A DNA stretch of 64,000 nucleotides, from assembly GCA_963969595.1 (NCBI GenBank), contig OZ018418.1, forward strand, positions 11,971,001-12,035,000, read 5' to 3'. Of this stretch, positions 12,531-26,100 are shown piece by piece. Each line of letters begins with the position of its first letter. The first letter of the stretch is position 1. The DNA is from Neckera pumila (Eukaryota; Streptophyta; Bryopsida; Hypnales; Neckeraceae). Position numbers and translations under genes: made by a program. The notes below the pieces were generated by a model. The model worked only from the letters and a program-made list of their open reading frames with translations, was not told the origin of the DNA and searched no databases.

Positions 12531-12673
12531 TATATTAACACACAACAATGTAAAGCAATAAAGGTCGTATATATTAAAAATCAAAGCATTATAAAACTGC
12601 TTTGCATAAGTACAAAATTGCAATACAAAGTTGTAGAAGTGGAATTGAAGAAGGAAAACTAAAGTTATACATG

Positions 12674-13045
12674 CTATTCAACTAGGTGAGCATGGATATT
12701 ATATGACCCAATATTATTGAGCCACATAGGATTTCTATTATTACAAAAAGTCATCTTCAAGTAAACGATTTGTCCAAATGTTGTGTTGATAACTATTTTG
12801 TTGTTTCTTGAACCGCTTCCTTCACCACGTTCGTAATTAGATGACCCTCCATCCCCAAGCTTGCGCTTTTCACAATTTCATGATGCTGGTCCATCCGCGT
12901 TCAAAATGGATTCCAAATCATTGGAGTCCTTCAGAGCTTGGAGCTTGGATCTGTCTCCTAGTTCAATGGGAGTTCAAATTTCTAGGTTCTTGATCATGTA
13001 GCCCTTGTCACCAACTCCAAAGCAAGTCTCGGCCCCAAAATTTTG
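12674..13045 (-). pseudogene. Coding relic, possibly DDE-transposase-like
   Basis: One minus-strand frame reads CFGVGDKGYMIKNLEI, stop, TPIELGDRSKLQALKD, then after a second stop NCEKRKLGDGGSSNYERG, and ends at a TAG at 12674. Both internal stops are TGA. The VGDKGY-x(10-15)-TPIE spacing recalls the middle of DDE-type transposases, but I cannot place it in a family. The plus strand over 13060-13260 also reads open with one stop, so strand assignment is uncertain. Confidence 0.3.
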
Positions 13046-14246
13046 TATCTATCGTTGTGTCGACGCTGTGTTTCTAGGAAGATGTCATGTAAGAGATCAG
13101 GTTGAATATGGCATACAACAGATCATAGAATGGTGCTGAACATATTACGGAACGTCATTTAAGCAAACATTGGGTGATGAGACATTGCAAATGGTACACA
13201 TGTACACAAAATTTAAGTGCCCAACCTCCTTTGAGGCCAAATTGGTCTAGACATATGGGGCATTTGGTGTAGTCCAAGACAAAAGGTGCAAGCTCTGGCC
13301 ACAACAGCTGTTGTTGCTTCTCTACCAAGTGGCTTGCTGTTGCAGTTTGTTTGTTGGCTTTAATTCCTCTCTAATTTCCCTCTAAATCCTCAAAAAAAAC
13401 ACTAAATTGTTTTGTTATTAATTGTTTATTTATTTTCTAAGTCTTACAAATTTCTAAAATATCATAATTAAAATATAAACTTGGGTGTTCTCAAATTATT
13501 TGACGCTAATTTTATAACAAACACAACATATTAAAGTTTTTTTTTAATAGACATGAAATAAAGTCACACCTACACCTAAAGGTAAGATTTCTATAGCCAA
13601 AATATGGGCCATCTTAGATTGCCCACCTTTTCCTTGCACTACCTCCAAAAAATGACTACCACAAAAAACGAATATAAAATATGACTACTAAAGGAATATG
13701 ACTACAAAATATAACTAAGGCAAAAATATGATTCGGCACCCTCCAAATATATTGCAGCATTTATAATTCATCTAAAAATCCCAAAATGAGGTCATTTGGA
13801 ATGGAAAAAAGCATCCAAAATAGGTTGTTTTACATTAATAAAGATGGATTTAAAAAAATTCTAGTAAACAAATGTTTTGTCATCTTTTGCCTCTGTGGAC
13901 ATGACTTACTATGCAAGTGTCAATGTTTGATTCCACAAACCACCTTGCCATTAAATGAATTACACTTGCATTTTACAATAGCATAATGCACGATAGTCAA
14001 TTTTGACAATGGCTTTGTTGCTTGCCCTCAAAATTGGTTAATAATCATTCATTTGCTTCCCGTCTCCACTCTACTGTGCGGTTACGGGTGACTGCATAAA
14101 AGACCAGTACTGAAACATTGTCACAAATGCAATGCCAAAGCTTCATTTTGCAATAACTTTAGAAGCATGACTCATACCAACTTGAAATTTTTAGTGAAGA
14201 ATCTTCTTATGAATTTAATCATATCTCATATTTTTCAGAAATTTTC

Positions 14247-14311
14247 AAAAATCATTTTATAATTAAAAATCATTTTATAATTAAAAATCATTTTATAATT
14301 AAAAATCATTT
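14247..14311. repeat. 18-bp tandem repeat, about 3.6 copies
   Basis: The unit AAAAATCATTTTATAATT is repeated perfectly three times and then partially. Confidence 0.85.
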
Positions 14312-16005
14312 AAACTAATTTGTCACATTTTGAGTTTTAGGGTTTTTACTACATAAGGAGTCCCCAAATTTAATGATTTGGTGCTCAAATTTCTATAGTC
14401 TATTTCCATAGTAGGAACTCATATTTCTACAAAGGTGCATTAAAAAATATTTTATTTTATATCCTCTACATCTATGCAAAGAGGGCTCCCTAGCGCATGC
14501 AATTCTGAACATTGAAGATGGTTTTAGGATCATTTTGTGAATCTCTTTACCATGAAGTCTTCTTAAATGGCGTTTCTCCATTTTTTTTTAAATTACTTTT
14601 CCTATTTTTTACAAATTAAAATCTTAAAGTATGTATTTTCTTGCGATTCTGCACTTTTCTAGTTCTCCTATTTAAAGAATTTTTTTTTCCTTTTCCTTTA
14701 CAGGGTATCTTCTTCTTATAGGTGTATACATATCTGATATTTTTCATGTTTTTTAAAAATGTTTTTCTATTTTTATAGTACTTCCAAAAAAATGGCTGAA
14801 AACGGCCAAAGTGGACCAAAAACGGAAGGTCATTCATGCAATGACCCTTACCTCATTACTAATGCAATTCTTGTAGTCCCCTTGTGTTTGGAATGCTAAC
14901 AAATGAAGACTCCAATTCAACAGCATTATAAGGACGATTTGACTCTATTGGTAGTTCTAGACACTACTACCAATGAACCCACCTCTACTTTGAAATTTGA
15001 GCCCTTTTAAGGTAGGTAACTCCAAAACCATTGCTTTTTTCTATTTAGCCTATTTATTATTATTAGATTGTTCAAATTTTCATATGTTCTTGCTGACAAG
15101 TGAAAGGAGGTTACCATATAAAAAAAAGATGCAAACACATCTAGTTTTGCAATTAACACACATACACACCGTATTGAATAGTCTAGGGTTGTTGATCATT
15201 GTTTAAAAATAATTCTCTCCCCTTCCTCCAATGCCATTGATGTCCAATTTAAAAAATAAATAATTGTTGTTGATTGACGCCGTTCTTCTAAGATACAGAT
15301 ATAAGATATGAATATGCAATACAAAGTATGAAATACAAATATGGAATATAAAAAATTAAATATGGACACATGGATACGAAATACAAAATAAAAATACGGA
15401 TTCAAAATATGGATTCAAAATATAGATTCAAATTTAGAGAGGGGTTGGAATGGACATTTTCTTTAACATTTTTAAAAATCCTCTCTCTAACTTCGTCCAT
15501 AACTTTTGATTCAAGATTCAAAATGCCAAATGGATTTTTGAAGGTGAAACTTATCTTCATTCACAAACTTTTTTAGTTCAAAGTTTTTTGATATAAGTTA
15601 ATTCACTATGCCTAAATGAGGTCTAAAAGTCTACTTTTAACACAATTATTTGTTTCTGACTTAACTATGTCCACCTTTGAGAAACTACAAATCCAAATTT
15701 ATTAATTCCATATGGGTTGTGCTACCTTCTACCACCCCATGTGTATAAATAGAGTTGCCTTTTCAATTGAAAACACAAAACATGAATGACAATTTCATCA
15801 AAGTGAAGTAATTCAAGCATCAAGATAATTGATCTCTATAAATTGATTGCCATTTTGAATAAGTTTACTATTTTGTTTACATCTTTAATTCAAAGTACTT
15901 AATTTGCCATGAACCTCAATGTGCAATTGTGTCGTTGTAATTGACTCAGATCCCTTGCTGTGTTTTGACAAGTTCCACCAAATGTCCTTAAAGTTATTGA
16001 TTTGG

Positions 16006-16062
16006 TGTAAAATATACCACACCATTTCATCCCTTGGATGAAATGATGTGGTATATTTCACA
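16006..16062. repeat. 27-bp hairpin with 3-nt loop
   Basis: The arms TGTAAAATATACCACACC... and ...GGTATATTTCACA pair over 27 positions with two mismatches (16006-16032 with 16036-16062). It could be the remnant of a small foldback element or a transcript hairpin. It lies about 1 kb downstream of the callose synthase stop codon. Confidence 0.8.
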
Positions 16063-17126
16063 TCATTCCTTCCAGAGAAGGCAGTCGTAGTGATTGCTAC
16101 TGAATATTATGTTCACTTTATTTTCGAGATAAGCTTCGGTTTTGTATTTTACAAAAATCAAGTCAATGGACAAACACATTTTTATTTTTTTATACAAAAA
16201 ATAAATCAAAACATGGATTTTTTCTTAAACAAAAAATAAGTCAAAACACGGGTTTTTTAGAGAAGCAGAAGGAGTAAGAGTTTTACAACTACGAAAAAAA
16301 TGACATATGTACTCAGAATTTTCAAAAATGATTAACATCCAATGGCTGAAAGACACATGAATTCCAATTATGTTTTCATGTCTGGTTTTCTAAGAAATGA
16401 GAAATCTCTCAATATGCTACATACCCAGAAGTTGGAAACACATATTTTGAGTATCAACAGTTTCTATTGAACCTAAATTATCACAGAAAATACAACATTT
16501 AGATACTGTATGCAAAAGTTATTAGGGTACAAAGTTTGGTTCTAAAATGATTTCTTCCACATGTACAGAGCTGTATCCATGGCAGTTTAAGGTCATCGGC
16601 ACATTTAAGTGTATCTACCTTACAAGTGGCTCTGTGATGGACAACTCAAGTAAAATGAATTGGACAGGGAACCTGTCATGAATCAATCCTTCACAGGGAT
16701 CCAGCCAAACGACGGATCTCTGAACCTACGGTTCTGGAGCCTCTTACTTGCATCCTCTTCTTTAAAGAAAGGAGAAGTTCGAGGAATGAACAGTACCATC
16801 ACTTCTTCCAGCAGGGTCACCCATTGGGTAGGATTCCTATCCTGGTATTTCAACCAAAAATTAGAGGAAAAAAGAGTAAATGATGAGCGTACAGCACGAA
16901 CTGCTTGTCAAATGCTTGTCAAATGGGAACTACCTGATGACAAAACATTTTAGTGTTCAGCACAGCTGAAAAGACTGTAAGAAAAACTAACAATACTGCT
17001 ACATTGGAAAATGAACATGCTTTGATCTACAGTAGAAAAAGATATGGTCTGGTCTAAGAGTTGGGGTGCTGATATTAAAATTCCGACAAGATTTGAGACC
17101 TGACTTTGATGCAGGAGTGACCAAAG

Positions 17127-20100
17127 TTACAACTTCTTTCTACCAGCGAGAATTCTAGAAATTTGTAATCCTCGGCTGAATGCTTGATTGAAGAGAAGGC
17201 GGGTCTGAAATTCCGACACGAAAGGAAACCATGAAAGAATAGCTACAGGTGTAAACAATAAGAGCCCCATTAAGTACTCATATCCACGAGCAAGTGCCTT
17301 CACAGATTTCCAGAACCCTAATCTGATCACCACTGGTTTGCAGGCTTGCAAAATCTGCACAAGTAAAACTAATGAGCGCCTTCAAACATACAATGGAGAC
17401 TTCGGAAAAACCAAAAGTAATAGTGAATTCAAGACACAATTAAAAATCAGATTCCTAACTTATTGAGCTGCTTAAACTAAGACAAAAAAAAAAGTGAGCA
17501 TTAGAGTCGGGAACTTCCAACGACATTTCAAAGACATGGCCCGATCCATCACAGAACCAATATTAGACTCCAGTGTATATCATGTTTCTAGAATTAGGAT
17601 AAAAATCAAGGAGAGCCTTAAGAATGTAGCGATGAACAGTAGAGAGAATACCTATACCCTATTAACTTCAAGAATTGGAGATTGAACGCAAGGTTCCTTG
17701 ACAGGTAATACTTTTAAGAAACAAGGAGCATTTATCAATCACAGGGAAATCAATTGTTGCCAAAGATATCCGTAAAAGCATCCAAACTGACACTAAACAT
17801 TTTTCAGTAAGGACTGAAATGAAGACTCCAGCACTGAAATACTTGACTGACCTGAAGCAAAGCCCAGCCAGTGGGTATGAATGCTAGTATGCAAGCAAAC
17901 AGATCACCGACAGTAAAGCTTTTGACGTGTAGGATGGCAATGACTGATACAGATCCAATGAACAATGAAGCTTTGAGAAGTCGGAACAATAGCTGAAAAT
18001 CAGCGCTGAATTTATCTCTACCCATCGAGACTATCTGTGAAAAACAAAAAAGAAACATCAGGAAACGGCTGAGTTAAATTCCCAAACTTTGATGTACTAC
18101 ATCTCCGAATCAAAATAAGTCTTGCTTCAGCCAGGTCAAAGTATAAAGATTCATGAGTGAAATGAAAATGATAAACGAATATCAGGAGACTGGAGCGTCA
18201 AAATAATACCTTCAATACTGTAAGAACTGCCACAATGACGAGCCACGAGAGCCCATACACCTGAAAAAGAAGTACAATGAAACAGTTGGAATCAAATGTA
18301 GTCTATGACATACACGTTTTATCATTGTTCAAAGATTTTGACTTCAGCTCTGCAAAAAGTCAAGAAATTCAAGGAACGGAAAGACAGGAGTCATGATAAA
18401 GGGGGTACACTGATACTTAGATCCTTGGAGGAACGGGCAATATTCAAATGGTAGACAATCCCATATTGATACAGAAAGAACCGAATAGATAGTAGGCTTT
18501 CTACAAATCGACCAAAAACTCCAGTGTAATTCAGATGCTCTTGTTCCTCGTCCCACCACGACTCCCAACTCTTGCTGCCTTCAACTCCAATCCCACCTCT
18601 GCCAAATGAAATAATACTGAGTACATTGATCACATTCTGAAGACAAACACAGGAAACACGAAGATAGTTGGAAAAGGTAAGGAATTCACCGCATACCTGT
18701 TACTCATCCATTTATTCCAATCATCCCAATCCTCCACAATTTTTTGCCACTCAAATCCTGAGGGGTTGAAAAGGAATGGTCCAAATAGCCAACTTGCAAC
18801 TAGGAACCACATAGAAAAAGTGATCAGTATATAAGTTACAGCACCTTTCGCAGATCTTGACACATAAAGCGTGTAAACAATAAGGAGCAGAAAAAGCTCA
18901 ATTGCTTTCGTGAAATGAGATCTGGAATATAGTCTGTAGTTATCAGCAAATCGCTCATGCCTGACAACAAATCCGCGACCAGTTGCTCGGTATTTTGCAC
19001 CACCATGTAGAATTGTACGGCCGAAGTAGTGAGTTTTCGTTCCCAAAGAGAATGTGAAGAAAACAGATGCCAGCTGGAGTTGCATCGTAAGAAAGTCGCT
19101 CAATGCAGTGCGAAATCCCCTTTCGAGACCAATTTCCATCACCATTGGTAGGGCCATAAGAAGCCCAAGCTGTACAAGGGCCTGAGAAGCCAATGCAGCA
19201 GTAAGGGCTTTATTATTTGCAGAATGGACAAGTGACTCGTCCACTCCACTAAGAGCAAGATAGATTCGGCCATAGAGGAAGACGTAAACCGTAAGCACCA
19301 CAATCTGGGCAAGAAAACATACCAGATCTTAGACAACGGGGAATGAGTGATGAACCAAGAAAAAATCGACTAGCATAGAATGAAACTCTCCACGCGCATT
19401 TCATTCTTACGAAACGCGACTTACAAAATTATGCAACCTTTCATCTGCGTATACTACAATAAGAGAACTAAATAAAAGGAAAATAACGACCGACTCAGAG
19501 AGCAAAGAGAAAACATTGTGACCTGGCAGTCCCATTTTAGTAACAAAACAAGAGCTATTTCTAGCAAGACCAGTTGAAGTTAGAATTATCACCATGGTGC
19601 TCAAGTAATATCCAACAGTAGTAAAATAGCATGACAGCATACGAAAGAAATCAAATCGATGCCCCAAACGATAGATATCCCTGCTAAGAGCTTGCTCGCC
19701 ATTTCCACAAGCAATTTTAGCTTCAAATAATGAAATCTGGTTCAAACCCACATCTCGCCCTTTGCCAACTTGGATATATTCATGATGAGTCACATTTCCA
19801 CGGCGTAAAATGGAATTAAAACCTGCAGAAGAGAAAATCGCATCACAAAACGCAAAACAAATGGAACTCCATACTAGCAATCTGTGAAATGCAAACTCTT
19901 GAATGCTCAATCCCAGCAGAACCATATAACTTTAAGATCGATTTGTGTTGTTCGGAACACCAAAATATAGCAGTAAAGCAACTGACAAGGTTTGATGAAG
20001 CGAACTGGATTATGACAATGCACAAAACACGTTCCGAATATAACCTGCGAAGATATCTTCACTCAAATTGATCACAAGAGAGGCCTTGCTCATTCCCCCC

Positions 20101-23100
20101 CTTGTTATGTGAAAAAGCCTATCAAATACGTCAGGGTGTCCATAATGAAACCGGACCCTGTACGAGACAATTTAGAAGTAAATTCTAACCACATCAGTGT
20201 AGGCTAAAATCTGAATTTGTATGAATTCCATCACAGCTTGGCAAACATAACATCGAATACTGCAGACCGCCGATACATGAAAACAGTTCACTAGAGGAAA
20301 CGGCCACAAAAAACTGACTTCGAAGAGAAATTAATCAATCAAACAGAAACTTACTTGAGTGGGCTGGCAAGTACACGTTGTCCAATAGTGACAAAACTTG
20401 TTTCCTGATTTGACATAAACCATGCAAGAGAAGAAACACTGCACTCTTCCAAAGAACGAACTTAGACTGTTACATGTTAGCAAGAGCTACGTATCAAGCT
20501 TCTGCCATCGTCAGTGGATCTATATTGTACCTCAAATCTACACCTCTGGGAGGAAAGTAGATAGAACAATCACAGTTAAGAATGCTTTGGTTTGCACTAT
20601 AACAGTAGCCTCTGAATATCCACAAAGACTCCGACAGGCTGTATTCAAGGTCATTCAAGCTCAAATTGCAATGGCATGAAAGGTCAGCAATTAAAGACTA
20701 AGATCAAAAGTCCCGAGAACTAAAGATATTACTCAAACTACAAAGCCACCGTACCTGCCAGTAAAGATATGTTCACGAACACCTAGAATTGTAGGCGGGC
20801 GAACACCATGAGGTTCATGGAATTCCTGGAGAAGATTCCGCATTTTGAAAGCTTCTTCGAGATAATTATCCTGTAAGATGTAATTAATATGAAAATCAGG
20901 TCGGGTAATAGTCGAAAGATAAAGAAGAGTTTACAAGGAATCAAGGATGGTCATATTATTTGTTCAATGTGGTCATGAAATAAAACATTATACGTGAGTC
21001 CAAAATCGAAGGACATTCAAACACGTCTAAGAGCGGAATTCAATCTGGAAAAATAATTCAAACCTGATTCATATCAATTGTTTGCAGACCTTCACCACGA
21101 GTAAATATAACAGCATGGTTCTGGTTCTCAGGTTTGCCTTCTCCAAGTCTCACAATACCGGGCAACTTAATTCGATAAATCTCTTGATCGAGTCCATTAA
21201 TAGCCTTAACCAGAACAGAGTAATATACCTTCCTGGGTTTCTCGTTCTGTCGTTCCTCCACCTCATCAATGTAGGCCACACGAAGTGATAGATTGCTGGA
21301 ACGAGAACTACTTGGTCAATTCATCTCTAAATGTACAAAACAGCAAATAACAAAGAACTCCAGAGTGTGGAAATCAGAGCTTATTTTCGGACAAGTTATA
21401 AGTGCTGATCAAACGTTTAAAAAGGTGCAGAAATCACTAGACAAGAAGTAAGGTCGAAAAAGTACTTGAGCATCAGTTTCAAAATCTCGGTTGCACTGTG
21501 GTGACCTCGGCGTTTTTGTTCACCATACATTTGGCATGCGGCAACATAAGTGAACTTCATATCAGCAATAGCCTGAAGTTGTGACCATGTGGAACGCTGA
21601 CTTTTCTTTTGTTCAGGAGTAGCATCAGTCAAGACCTTGTAGCCATCCACCAGCTCTGCACGAACAGAACATTGTTTACCAGGTAGCATTGGTCTCCTAT
21701 CACTCTTGAAGACCCAAGAATACAGGAAGATGCCCCTTTATATGATCCAGGGAAGTTGGGCAACCACATCGTTGTGATACATATGCTTTTCTAAATACCT
21801 AGTCTCTCTTCAATTTAACGAGAAGGGTCCTACAACTGGTGAATTACGGGCTCGTTCAGAGCACCTTTACCATAATCACCCAACTGAGATAGGACACAAA
21901 AATATAAATGTTTAAAAAGAGGAAACCATTACACTCTCGTTACCATCCTCCGTTGCCATGTCCAAAAATGCCTGCAGCTCCAGAGCTCTTCGGTAGTACA
22001 TCATGCCACGCACTGAACAAATAGCAGGCGTCATAAATTTATTAAAATTTAATAATATAGACGCGAGTTGTAATAGAAACAAAATCGTATATGGCTGGGG
22101 GTTCGCATTTGCGACTAATCTAAACCAGAGTGCAACTTGTCAAACCAGGACAGTGTTATGTGTGCACCTGTACGTGAAAGGGTCTGCCCCCGGAATGAAG
22201 CCCACTCGCGAAGCTTGTCTTCCAAGTCACTGCAGCCAAATATTTGAGCCTCAGGATCCTCAAAAGTCTCGAGGCCGATCCGTTGCAAGAAGTTGCTCCA
22301 CTCGTCTGTCGAAATACTCAAAGAGTATCATTTTATCCATCAGATCCCCTTTCGATTCTGAATTGGCTTATGCGAAAGCAATTAAGTAATAGGAGCTCTT
22401 CATCAACACAACCTTGAAAATAGTAGAGAATACCAAAACGACGTGGTGACGAAGAATTGCAGCGATTCGATTACATAAAACAGTTACTGTGGACTAAGGA
22501 AGCAATACTAAGAAGATCATCACGCACCTGGATAGATCTTTTGCAAATAAAACAAAACAGATATTCCGTCTTCGTTTTCTTTCATCAAGTTCTCCTTTGA
22601 GTACACGACATCCTCCTTGAAGTAGGGAGTCAAAACACTGGAATGTCAATAGCAAAACCATTAGGCAAATAAAAATTCGATCAGACATATGCAAATACTA
22701 CACAAAGCAATAACTGAGAAGAAAATGCACTTGAGTACCGAGTATTGTGCACCTCACATATAACTTCACAGAGAATCTCTCGGACGCTAAGAAGGCCATA
22801 TTATAGTGCTATATTCTGAAGCTGATAAGGAATACCTTTCCAACCTATTTGAATCAAAGACTGCCTCAGACACTTCAGGAACCATCCACTACCTGAAAGA
22901 AAGCATGTTTCGTACTCGGGGTGCATGGGGCATGTTCATGAATAAAGAATTAGTGAAAAAAGCAATACGTCGTCGAGCTTCTAAGTTCTCAGGAACATCC
23001 ATGGCAGATTCCCTCTCTGTCAGAAGTAGGTGAAGTCGCTTAATCTGTAATCGGGAAAGTAATTCAGCAAGAAATCATTAAAACCATATCATTAAAATCA

Positions 23101-26100
23101 AATAAATACTTGACGTTCAGAAATATAAACACGTGAAAGTTAAAAGCACCCTAGATCAAAAGGCGTGGCATTGAACAAACCTGCTCAATCCATGCCTCAT
23201 TGCGCGAGAGAGGAAATACCACTTTGGCAGGTTCACCTCCTTTCGCCGAAAACAGTTCGGACTTCCTTCCCTGCCCACCAGCTAAAGCTCCAAGGCTAGA
23301 ATCCCAGCTATCTCTGAGCATATTCAAAAACAATATGCATTGATATAATCCGAAGTAATCTCGATACAATTGAGAAGACCCTCCATTTGCTCCTTCTTCA
23401 ACTCTTAATTTAAGATGGGATATGAAAACTTATTCAACTTGAATTTGGAATGACAAGGTATGGTTGCGTGCTACCTATCAAATTGAGTAGTCTTCTTCCT
23501 AAATAAGGTTTAAGTCTCCACCTCAGCAACTCCAAGCCACGAAGGGCGAATCAAACTTTCTAAATATGAAAAGTTGGTAGAAATCCTTTGATCCTACTTT
23601 GTAACTGGGAGGTCCAAGAGTGGGATCCAAACCTCAATTTAGTAAAGGGTAACTCTACTATTTGAAATTTGGAAAATTCACAAAATCCCTTACATTTTCA
23701 CCACTACTATATTTTATATTAATTACATACAGAAAGCATGATTACACACTGGGATTTACCTCATCGAGTCACTCATCATATCACGAGTAACTACTTCGTA
23801 CATATCTTGGAGTTTGAGAACAGCAAGATCACGCGCACTATCAATGGCCTCTTGGCCAGCGTGATTTTTTTCCTGCATAACGTAAGTGTTCCTCAGTGAC
23901 ATAATATGAAAACGTCTCTCAATTCGTAAAAACTAAACATTTTGGGGGCTCATAGGGAAGTAGTGTGCATAAGATCCTACCAGTAGCTCAAGGAGTTCGA
24001 TGAACTTTGCACTCAACACTGGTAATTCTCCGAGCTTAAAATTATCAAGCAGTGTTTCCTTCTCCACATTCACATCCACCTCATCAAAAAGTCCATCAAT
24101 AACCCTACATTCATACAGAGAATGTACATTCGTAAATCACTGGAAATGGAAAATGGGCTCGGATGCGATTCTTTACAGAACTTATTTTTTTACAAAATCT
24201 GTGCGTGAAAATTTCTTACTATATAATAAAGGAAAGGTGCTAGAAGATTCAACGTCAAATCTCACCTTATCTCAAGTTCACCAACTATGAATCTCTTTAA
24301 CACTCGCTTAAGAGATTCATAGCATTCAGTGACAGCACACTTCATATACTCATCAATCTTGATTTTTCTCAGCAGATCAGCCGCTCTACCAGTCTCAGCT
24401 GCCTGCTTTGCCATTTGCAGGGCGATAGGTACCTGCATGAATTTAAGGTCTCATTAATGGTAAACAGGTACGAAGAAAATCTTACCAACCTAGAGTGATG
24501 GGGATATTGTAATTGTGTTCCAAATGAAGTAATTAGATTTTAGATTTGTAAGGACATTTAAAACGAGTCCGCAAAGTGCAAAGACCATCACTGCAGGATA
24601 CGAAGATAATTATTTCATGTGTTCAGGCCAACCATCCACAATCTTTGGAACACAGACTACTCCTGAGGAGATCGCACATTATTACCAGCTATAACAATCA
24701 TAGGTGGATATTTAAAAGTACAAAATGAGGCAAAATTTTTGGAACAGATATACGCTACCGACCCTTAAATCATTTCACAAACAGCATTCGCAATAAATAC
24801 CAGCGTGCTTCCAATTTCCGTTTATACTTGATAGTCTTACAGAAACAAGGACATACCTTACTGGCAAGTAAGAAAGGTGGCCATTGCACCAATTTAAGGT
24901 GAGGATCTGAGGAGTACGGCACAAGCATCAAATCTCTCTCTCTGAAACAGATTGCAAACCGGAGTTCAGGAGTCTTGCTGCATCCGGATGATGCAACACC
25001 TGACATATAAGCATGACTCGCAAGCGCTACCCAAGGGCGAGACTCCCAATAATCCTTAGTAAATTATGTTGCTATGCACACGATCGAATAATCCAGTGGC
25101 ACATTCAAGGGTGAAAAGAACTGTCATGCCAGATAAACTAGTAAATAAATACAATCATAGCATTCTAAAACTCTCGAGAGTACATCAGTTTGCCAAAATA
25201 CGATTCCGAACTAACAGTCTGATCGAAGACTGCAAATCAAATAAATAAAAAGAGATTCGAGCACTCGCTTAAATTACCCTTACTTATCACTAATGAGGTC
25301 TTCCTGGCGAAAGCTTGTTATGACTTCATTCCAAAGCTGAGAAAACCTAGCTGCTTTCAGTCTGTCTTTCGAAGGGGAAATCTGCAAAGAAGGCGATAAT
25401 ACAACAGTTGGAGCAACAAGACAAGAAAACTAACCGGGGAAAAAGAATACGGGGGAATAAATCATTCATGAAAGAGAACCCATTAACCAAATAAGAAGCT
25501 CAAAGCATCAAGACAGAGATCAATCTTACATCATATCAATTAGGGAGAGAGGAAACTCGACAGAAATCTCACCTTCTCGAAGTCCCTAGAAAATGAAAAC
25601 CCCTTGCGAGAACGTTTTCCATCATCTGGAACTAGACTTTCATTGAAAGCTCCGGGTAGTGAACTGAAACGAGAGCGTAGCATACCCAAGGTCCGGATCT
25701 AAAAGAGAGCCCACCAACAGCCACAAAGATGATAATCACACAAAAACTTACTCTGAGGTAATAACTGAATGATTGAAATTAGAAAACAGGCAGTCCGAAT
25801 GCGCAGTATATGAATATCAATCCCCACTGGCTAACGTGGTGAGATTGTAAATCAATAGAAAAAAAAGTGAAAGCCATTGTCAAAAGAAAAATGACGCCAT
25901 ACCTCACCAAGTCGACGAAAGGAGCCCGAAATTCCACCAAATATAGTTGAGAAAACAGCATACCAAATTTGAGAATCCATAAAATACACCTGAAAGCTCA
26001 TAATAGCATCAGCTAAAGAAACGAAATCATCCAGCTATAATAAACATGCCACTCCCTCGCGACATTTATAAATCGACTGAAAAAAAACAGCACGGAATTT

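Larger units (their letters stand above)
13046..17126. other. Intergenic region and 3' flank of the callose synthase gene
   Basis: No intact gene is seen. The stretch holds an 18-bp tandem repeat (14247-14311), an imperfect repeat of ATACAAAATATGGATTC type (15290-15430) and a strong hairpin (16006-16062). The last few hundred bases before 17126 are less AT-rich and probably include the 3' UTR of the minus-strand gene; no clear polyadenylation signal was picked out. Confidence 0.5.

Noticed and set aside
16660..16953. 97-codon plus-strand ORF
   Set aside because: It lies in the likely 3' UTR of the minus-strand callose synthase gene, and the translation shows no family signal.
22735..22800. 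Possible exon reading [12 protein letters not shown] on the minus strand
   Set aside because: The conserved [16 protein letters not shown] exon is found at 22528-22637 and splices in phase to exon 28, so this stretch is intronic.
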